Assembly (NCBI GenBank): GCA_021845645.1
Contig: JAJZVM010000076.1
Span: forward strand, 1 to 18,398
Length of the DNA: 18,398 bases
Source: Bacillota bacterium
GTDB lineage: Bacteria > Bacillota_E > JAJZYS01 > JAJYTV01
Reading direction: 5' to 3'
Shown here: positions 14,032-18,398 of the stretch, one piece after another
How the letters are laid out: the number at the start of each line of letters is the position of its first letter
Position numbering within the stretch: the first letter of the stretch is position 1
The notes under the pieces: generated by a model
Told to the model about the DNA's origin: nothing
The model's database searches: none
The model's input: only the letters and a program-made list of their open reading frames with translations
Position numbers and translations under genes: made by a program

Positions 14032-16326
14032 TCAGGCCTCAATTGACGGGTCTCTCGGCGTCGCCACCCTGTGGCGGGCGGCGAGGCGCACCTTGAGGAA
14101 GATGTCGATCGCCATGAGCAGCGCACCGGTCGCGAAGACGATATCGCCAGGCATCCGCAGCCATTGCCAGAGCGTAGTCGTGTTGTAGAAGGCGAGGCTG
14201 CGTGCGTAGACGTAGCCGTGTTCGTAGACGGCCGCGAGCTGCGCGAAGCCGATCGGCCAGAAGTTGAGCAGGAGCCAGAGCACCATGCCGATGTTGTAGA
14301 GCCAGAACGCCCAGGTAGCCAGCTTGTCTGACCAGCCCTGCTCCCCGACGATATAGCGCAACGCGAAGTACATGAGCCCGATGCCGAGCAGGCCGAACGC
14401 TCCGAACATCGCCGTGTGCGCGTGGGCGAGTGTCAGGAAGGTGCCATGCTCGTAGTAGTTCACGAGTGGCGCGTTGATCAGGCCGCCGAGCACGCCGGCG
14501 CCGAAGAAGTTCCAGAAGCCGGAGCCTGTCAGGTAGAGGAACGCCGTGCGGTGCGGGAACGTCTCCTGGCGCGTCTTGCGCCAGTTCTCGACCGACTCGA
14601 TGATCATCAGGAGGAGCGGCATGACCTCGAGGAACGAGAACATGCTGCCGAGGCTGATCCAGACCCAGGGTTCGCCGATCCAGTACATGTGGTGGCCGGT
14701 GCCGAGGATGCCGCCCAGGAAGACCAGGATCAGCTCGAACCAGGTGACGCGCTCGGCCGTGCGCCGCGAGACGAGACCAAGCACGACGAGGAGATACGCT
14801 ACCGCGACGACAGCGAAGAACTCGAAGGTCCCCTCCACCCAGAGGTGCACGACCCACCAACGCCAGAAGTCCGTGAGCGTGAAGGAGTTCATGATCCAGG
14901 TGATTGGGAACATGCCGAAGGCGTAGAGAGCGGCGATCGAGACGCTCGAGTAGAGCAGGAGGTGCTCCAGGCTGCCGAAGCCCTTCTGGCGCCGAATGGC
15001 GGGCAGGAGCGCTCTGCCGACGATGTAGACCCAGAGGATGAGGCCGACGAAAAGCGCGAGCTGGTCGAAACGGCCGAGCTGCAGATAGCTTAGGCCCTGG
15101 TTGCCGAACCAGAACCAGCTGTTGCCGGGGAGCCAGCCCTTGATGCCGGCATAGAGTCCGAACAGCGTCGCCAGGCCGACGATCCAGACCGCGACGAACA
15201 GGATGTCCACGAGAAGCCCCTGGTGCTTTGGCTCCTTGCGGCTGACGAGCGGGGCCAAGAAGAGTCCGCCGCCGATCCAGGAGATCGCGATCCAGAAGAT
15301 GGCCGTCTGGATGTGCACGGCCTTGAGGACGTTGAAGGGCAGGATCTGCAGGAGATCGATTCCGAAGAAGCTGCTGCGATCCGCGTAGTAATGGGCCATG
15401 GCGAGGCCGGCGAAGATCTGGATCAGAAACAGGAGAGCAACCGAGACGAAGAACTTGCCCGTCTTGCGCTGGCTCTCAGTGAGCTCGGGAAAGCCTTGCA
15501 CCTCGACCGTGCCGGGTTCCTCGAGCGGATCGCGAATGTGCGCGAAGTAGAAGTAGACGGTGGCGCCGATCGCCGCCAAGAGGAGTCCGATCGAGGCCCA
15601 GGTCCAGATGAAGGTCGCCGCGGTGGGAGTGTTTCCCGCGAGAGGATCATAGGGCCAGTTGTTTGTGTAGGAGTAGTCGAGGCCGGGGCGATGGGCAACC
15701 GACGTCCAGGCCGTATAGATGAAGAACTCCGCGACATCGAGGGCCTTTCCCTGCGTGAGCACGCCACTAGCAGTGTAGCCGGCCTGCGGCTGGGTGCGCA
15801 GGAGTCTTGCCGCGGTCGCAGCAGCGATCTGCTGCATCGCCTCGCCCTCGACATCCGAGACCACGATCGCCTTGCCCTGGAACTCAGTGCGCTGCAGATC
15901 GCGCCGCGCCCGAGCCTGGACCGTCGCCTCCTCGCCCGGTCCGAGCCTGCCCAAGGGGACGCCGTACATCCGCTGGGCGTAGATGCTGTTCATGCGCAAG
16001 GCCGTCTGGTGCAGGGCCAGTGCGGTGAAATCCTCGCCGAAGTAGGCTCCGTTGCCGTATAGGCTGACGTAGTCCATGAGATCGGCTTCCTGGAAGGCAG
16101 CTTTGCCGGCGATCAGTTCGGTGCCGGTGAAGACCGTCTGGCCAGACGCTGTGACAAACCTGCTGGGGATGGGCGGGCTCTCGCGGTAGGTCTGCACCGT
16201 CCCCCAGGCGAAGACGGCTACGACCGCGACAAGAACCCCCAGGAACACGCGTTTCAGTACGGTCGTGATGTGATCCGTACGGGTGCCTCCTTTCGCACAC
16301 CTGACCGCTCGCGCGGCCAAGACCAT
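14032..16326 (-). CDS. norZ: Quinol-dependent nitric oxide reductase (single-subunit qNOR)
   Basis: Membrane haem-copper-family enzyme reducing NO to N2O with quinol electrons. From the ATG at 16326 it has 764 residues. One N-terminal membrane helix (about 27-44) and a soluble cytochrome-c-like domain without haem-c motif (about 50-235) precede a 12-13-helix NorB domain. Metal ligands seen: H338 (VHIQTAIFW, low-spin haem), H494 and E498 (VVHLWVEG, FeB), H545-H546 (GTGHHMYW), E567 (SFLEV), H635 and H637 (LAHAHTAMFG, haems). The start is uncertain: the only good ribosome site, AAAGGAGG at 16286-16293, lies inside this frame and has no ATG, GTG or TTG at normal distance; the next in-frame GTG is at 16248. 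An operator lies upstream at 16353. It is monocistronic and convergent with the cyclodeaminase gene. Confidence 0.95.
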   Translation of the reverse strand: MVLAARAVRCAKGGTRTDHITTVLKRVFLGVLVAVVAVFAWGTVQTYRESPPIPSRFVTASGQTVFTGTELIAGKAAFQEADLMDYVSLYGNGAYFGEDFTALALHQTALRMNSIYAQRMYGVPLGRLGPGEEATVQARARRDLQRTEFQGKAIVVSDVEGEAMQQIAAATAARLLRTQPQAGYTASGVLTQGKALDVAEFFIYTAWTSVAHRPGLDYSYTNNWPYDPLAGNTPTAATFIWTWASIGLLLAAIGATVYFYFAHIRDPLEEPGTVEVQGFPELTESQRKTGKFFVSVALLFLIQIFAGLAMAHYYADRSSFFGIDLLQILPFNVLKAVHIQTAIFWIAISWIGGGLFLAPLVSRKEPKHQGLLVDILFVAVWIVGLATLFGLYAGIKGWLPGNSWFWFGNQGLSYLQLGRFDQLALFVGLILWVYIVGRALLPAIRRQKGFGSLEHLLLYSSVSIAALYAFGMFPITWIMNSFTLTDFWRWWVVHLWVEGTFEFFAVVAVAYLLVVLGLVSRRTAERVTWFELILVFLGGILGTGHHMYWIGEPWVWISLGSMFSFLEVMPLLLMIIESVENWRKTRQETFPHRTAFLYLTGSGFWNFFGAGVLGGLINAPLVNYYEHGTFLTLAHAHTAMFGAFGLLGIGLMYFALRYIVGEQGWSDKLATWAFWLYNIGMVLWLLLNFWPIGFAQLAAVYEHGYVYARSLAFYNTTTLWQWLRMPGDIVFATGALLMAIDIFLKVRLAARHRVATPRDPSIEA
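16286..16293 (-). promoter_or_regulatory. Ribosome binding site inside the annotated norZ 5' end
   Basis: AAAGGAGG on the minus strand, the same sequence used before the reductase gene at 8722. The only in-frame codon at good spacing is ACG (16278-16276); GTA at 16280 is out of frame. It argues that translation starts after it rather than at the ATG at 16326. Confidence 0.4.
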
Positions 16327-16352
16327 GCTGGGATGGCGTGCCGTCACGGCGC

Positions 16353-16366
16353 GTGACGTGGGTCAC
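16353..16366 (-). promoter_or_regulatory. Crp/Fnr-type operator before norZ
   Basis: GTGA-cgtggg-TCAC, an exact palindrome. At -41.5 it would place the transcription start near 16318 (weak -10 candidates CAGCAT at 16325-16330 or CATGGT at 16322-16327), which is downstream of the ATG at 16326 and again favours a later translation start. Confidence 0.65.
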
Positions 16367-16851
16367 CAAAGTGGAGCACTGTACTCAGGAATGTCCGCTC
16401 GGCCACGTCAGGCGGTCCAGCCGGGCAGCCGCCCTTGCCTGCCTGGGCCTGCAAGTTGCATCCGGACGGACAGAACTCCCTTCCGTCGAAAGATGTCCAG
16501 TCCTACAGAGGGGCGTTCCCGGGGCAACCGCGGAGATCCCGCGTAGCGCGCCAGGGCAGGTGGCGCGCGGGCGCCTCGGCTCACCGTCAACGCGCCCCTG
16601 TGCAACGTCAGGTCGGTCGCTCTTTCCCCGGGTCGCCTGACGCATGCTGATGCTGCAGATGGACGTCCCGGATGCTCGGGTCTGAGGCCGCGGCGCACCG
16701 AAGCGTGGATCTGGTCACCGAGGACTTCGCGTACAAGCAGGAAGGCTCTTGGCTTCTTGACAGGAAGGCTCTTGGCTTCTTGACAGGAAGGCTCTTGGCT
16801 TCTTGACTTGTCAGCGACCCAATTTCCGAACCCAAATACGGAGGGTGCCAA
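16367..16851. other. Gene-poor region upstream of norZ
   Basis: About 485 bases. I recognise no gene on either strand. A 44-codon frame (16672-16806, beginning MLGSEAAAHR) runs into the tandem repeats and lacks a clear ribosome site. The right end holds the 23-bp repeats. Confidence 0.45.
16738..16806. repeat. Three perfect tandem copies of a 23-bp unit
   Basis: Units at 16738-16760, 16761-16783 and 16784-16806 are identical and directly abutting. Each begins CAGGAAGGCTCTTGGC and ends TTCTTGA. GAAG and CTTC within a unit allow a short imperfect hairpin. There are no spacers, so this is not a CRISPR array. It lies 46 bases before a small reading frame. The copy number may vary between strains by slippage; a protein-binding role is possible but not shown. 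Confidence 0.95.
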
Positions 16852-17070
16852 ATGCTGAACGCCGAGCGGGTTTGTGGGCAAGGACAGCCATCAGACCTGG
16901 GCGCGACGCCGAACCACCCCGAACATGATCACGTGCGGGTCTGTGAGCTTGCGGTACCGCGCCCGACGTTCTTCACCGACAGCCCGGCGTCGCTCCGGGC
17001 GCATCTCCTCCGACTGGCCGGGTCTGGCTCGCACGCGCTCGCCGCCTCCGCCCTGCCGCAAGAATCATGA
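16852..17070 (+). CDS. Possible small protein, unknown (72 residues)
   Basis: The frame starts with an ATG six bases after GGAGGG, a good ribosome site, and encodes 72 residues (begins MLNAERVCGQGQ) with two Cys, several His around residues 22-27 (NHPEHDH) and an Ala/Leu-rich C-terminal part. I do not recognise it. The same frame continues open after the TGA for about 130 codons to 17466, so this could be the first part of a decayed longer gene. Codon bias is weaker than in neighbouring genes. It may not be a real gene. Confidence 0.35.
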   Translation: MLNAERVCGQGQPSDLGATPNHPEHDHVRVCELAVPRPTFFTDSPASLRAHLLRLAGSGSHALAASALPQES

Positions 17071-17479
17071 GGCTCGCTGGAAGTTGCCTTGGCTTCGGGC
17101 GTCAAGGTTCGCTGGCGCGGCAGGCGCCGCCTTCAGGACACGGCCTCCCTGATTGAAGCCGTCGGCGCCGCGCAAGTGGTGGCTGCTGTGGCGCGTGCTC
17201 TAGCCTTATTCGGCGGCACCCAAGGCGCACTCTCTGCTCCCTCGGTGGAACTTCGGCGCCGAGTGTGTCGTTCTAGAGGTGTGGAAGCAGCCGCCTACCA
17301 TGCGCAGCACCGCATCACACACCGGGTCGCAGTCTGCAACACGGCTCGCGAGGCTAGCGGTGAGCCGATCTCCAGGCGATCACCACCGTCGCGGGCTTGC
17401 GGCAACTGCGGCCAGGATCTGCGCTCCGTATCCTACCTGATGGCACGGCCTAAGCTCAGTCCCTAAGGAGGTATTGCCG
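17071..17479. other. Region before the lipoprotein gene
   Basis: About 410 bases. A plus-strand frame is open throughout (to TAA at 17464-17466) and could be the continuation of the 72-residue frame past a stop. Its third-position bias is mixed, and the translated product, which includes CGNCG near 17400, matches nothing I know. The last stop overlaps the ribosome site of the lipoprotein gene. No clear promoter seen. Confidence 0.4.
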
Positions 17480-18398
17480 ATGCGAAGTCGTGCCTGGCTC
17501 CTCGGTGCGGCCCTGTTGCTCTGGGTCACCGCGTCAGGCTGTGGCGCGCCAAGTACCTCGCCGGCACACGTGACGCCGGCATCGGTGGCCAAGGCCAAGG
17601 CCGGGTGGAAGCTCGCCATCGTGCGCAAAGGCGACCTCTACCTCGTGACGAAGCCGGACGGCCCCGAGATCAGGCTGACGAACGGCCTCTCGGCATCCCA
17701 TCCGCTCTTCTCGCCCGACGGGCGCTACATCGCCTTCCTGAACGGCAACCAAACGGCGCCCGCGAGCACGTACCGGCTCGGCATCGTCGGCACGAACGGC
17801 AAGGGTCTCAGGCTCCTCACACCCGGCGCCGGGATCCTGCCGGGGAGCTACGCCTGGAATCCCGAGGACGACGTGCTCGCCGCCTGGGGTCAGAACCTGG
17901 TCCTGATGCGCCCGGGCGACTCGCCCAAGATCGCGGTGCGTACGAAAGGAAGCATCGGGGCGTTCGCCTGGGCGCCAGGCGGGCAGGGCTACGCCTACAC
18001 GGTGATGCCGCCGCCCAAGGACTTACCCGACGCCTCGGACACCCTCTGGGCCGTGAGCGGCAAGAACTCCGCGCGTCTCCTCGCCACCGCACCCACTGCC
18101 TCGGGCATCGAGCTTCAGGGCTACTGGCCAGGCGGGCAGGGCCTCCTCTACTGGATCGACCCGCTCCACTCGGCATCGCTCGCCGCGGACGGCCTCGCGC
18201 TCGAGAGCCTGCCGCTCGGCGGCGGCGCGAAGCGGAGCCTCGCGACGACGCTGCCGTATCCTTCCTGGGTACAGCCGGACGGCAGGGAGAGCATTCTTCT
18301 CGTAGCCGGGCCGGGCCGCCAGACCTGGACCGAGAAGGCGCTCGAGCGCTGCGATCCCGCGAGCGGAGCCTGCAGTGTCCTCCAGACGGGAGCGGGCC
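17480..18398 (+). CDS. Lipoprotein with TolB-like beta-propeller repeats (C-terminus cut by window edge)
   Basis: At least 306 residues. A hydrophobic signal peptide (MRSRAWLLGAALLLWVTASG) ends in a lipobox-like ASG-C21, so the mature protein should be lipid-anchored on the outer face of the cytoplasmic membrane. The body has WD40/TolB-like blades, such as RLTNGLSASHPLFSPDGRYI (about 74-93) followed by IVGTNGKGLRLLTPG and AWNPEDD, the usual pattern of Ser-Pro-Asp-Gly turns between beta strands. TAAGGAGGT seven bases before the ATG fixes the start. No neighbour suggests a partner. Such propellers usually serve as binding scaffolds; the ligand is unknown. Confidence 0.85.
   Translation, partial: MRSRAWLLGAALLLWVTASGCGAPSTSPAHVTPASVAKAKAGWKLAIVRKGDLYLVTKPDGPEIRLTNGLSASHPLFSPDGRYIAFLNGNQTAPASTYRLGIVGTNGKGLRLLTPGAGILPGSYAWNPEDDVLAAWGQNLVLMRPGDSPKIAVRTKGSIGAFAWAPGGQGYAYTVMPPPKDLPDASDTLWAVSGKNSARLLATAPTASGIELQGYWPGGQGLLYWIDPLHSASLAADGLALESLPLGGGAKRSLATTLPYPSWVQPDGRESILLVAGPGRQTWTEKALERCDPASGACSVLQTGAG

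Noticed and set aside
13794..14096. A 100-codon frame after the TATAAT promoter
   Set aside because: Weak ribosome site, Ser/Ala/Arg/Cys-rich translation and overlap with the norZ 3' end; more likely non-coding.
16705..16718. GTGG-N6-TCAC as another Crp/Fnr operator
   Set aside because: Only 7 of 8 bases match, no -10 at the proper distance, and no sure gene downstream; several such matches are expected by chance in the window.
16738..16806. CRISPR array
   Set aside because: The 23-bp units abut with no spacers and there are no cas genes.

Overview
The window is GC-rich DNA (by eye about two thirds G+C) from a bacterium that respires nitrate. Strong AGGAGG-type ribosome sites, frequent GTG starts, a cytoplasmic-type NarG, a one-subunit quinol NO reductase and operators of the GTGA-N6-TCAC type (the consensus known for Bacillus Fnr) together suggest a high-GC Bacillota lineage. 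That placement is an inference; no rRNA or tRNA gene is present to confirm it.

Layout. (1) 1-1264, minus strand: a hemerythrin-domain gene overlaps the start of narG, which runs off the left edge. (2) 1574-8052, minus strand: a complex I operon, nuoBCD (one fused gene)-nuoE-nuoF-nuoG-nuoI, with two operator palindromes at its head and a long hairpin at its end. No nuoA, H, J, K, L, M or N is present. (3) 8722-10441, plus strand: an FAD/NAD(P) reductase, a PduO-type cobalamin adenosyltransferase, a 69-residue unknown protein and a hairpin. (4) 10505-12833, plus strand: an MmgE/PrpD-family protein and a ComA/HSA32-like (phosphosulfolactate synthase family) protein, then a terminator. (5) 12902-13691, plus strand: a free-standing cyclodeaminase/cyclohydrolase (FTCD_C/FchA family) behind an operator and promoter. 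(6) 14032-16366, minus strand: the quinol-dependent NO reductase, also behind an operator. (7) 16367-17479: a gene-poor stretch with three exact 23-bp tandem repeats and one doubtful small reading frame. (8) 17480 to the right edge, plus strand: a lipoprotein with TolB-like propeller repeats, cut by the window end.

How it fits together. NADH dehydrogenase, nitrate reductase and NO reductase form an anaerobic respiratory set: electrons enter the quinone pool through the Nuo complex and leave through Nar and NorZ. Four exact GTGA-N6-TCAC palindromes lie before nuoBCD (two), norZ and the cyclodeaminase gene, and a 7-of-8 match lies before the hemerythrin-narG pair. The simplest reading is one Crp/Fnr-family anaerobic regulon that also takes in a one-carbon (folate) enzyme and a hemerythrin. 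The reductase and adenosyltransferase look like a cob(II)alamin reduction and adenosylation pair. The PrpD-ComA pair is the least understood part: the folds are recognisable, but the joint substrate is not.
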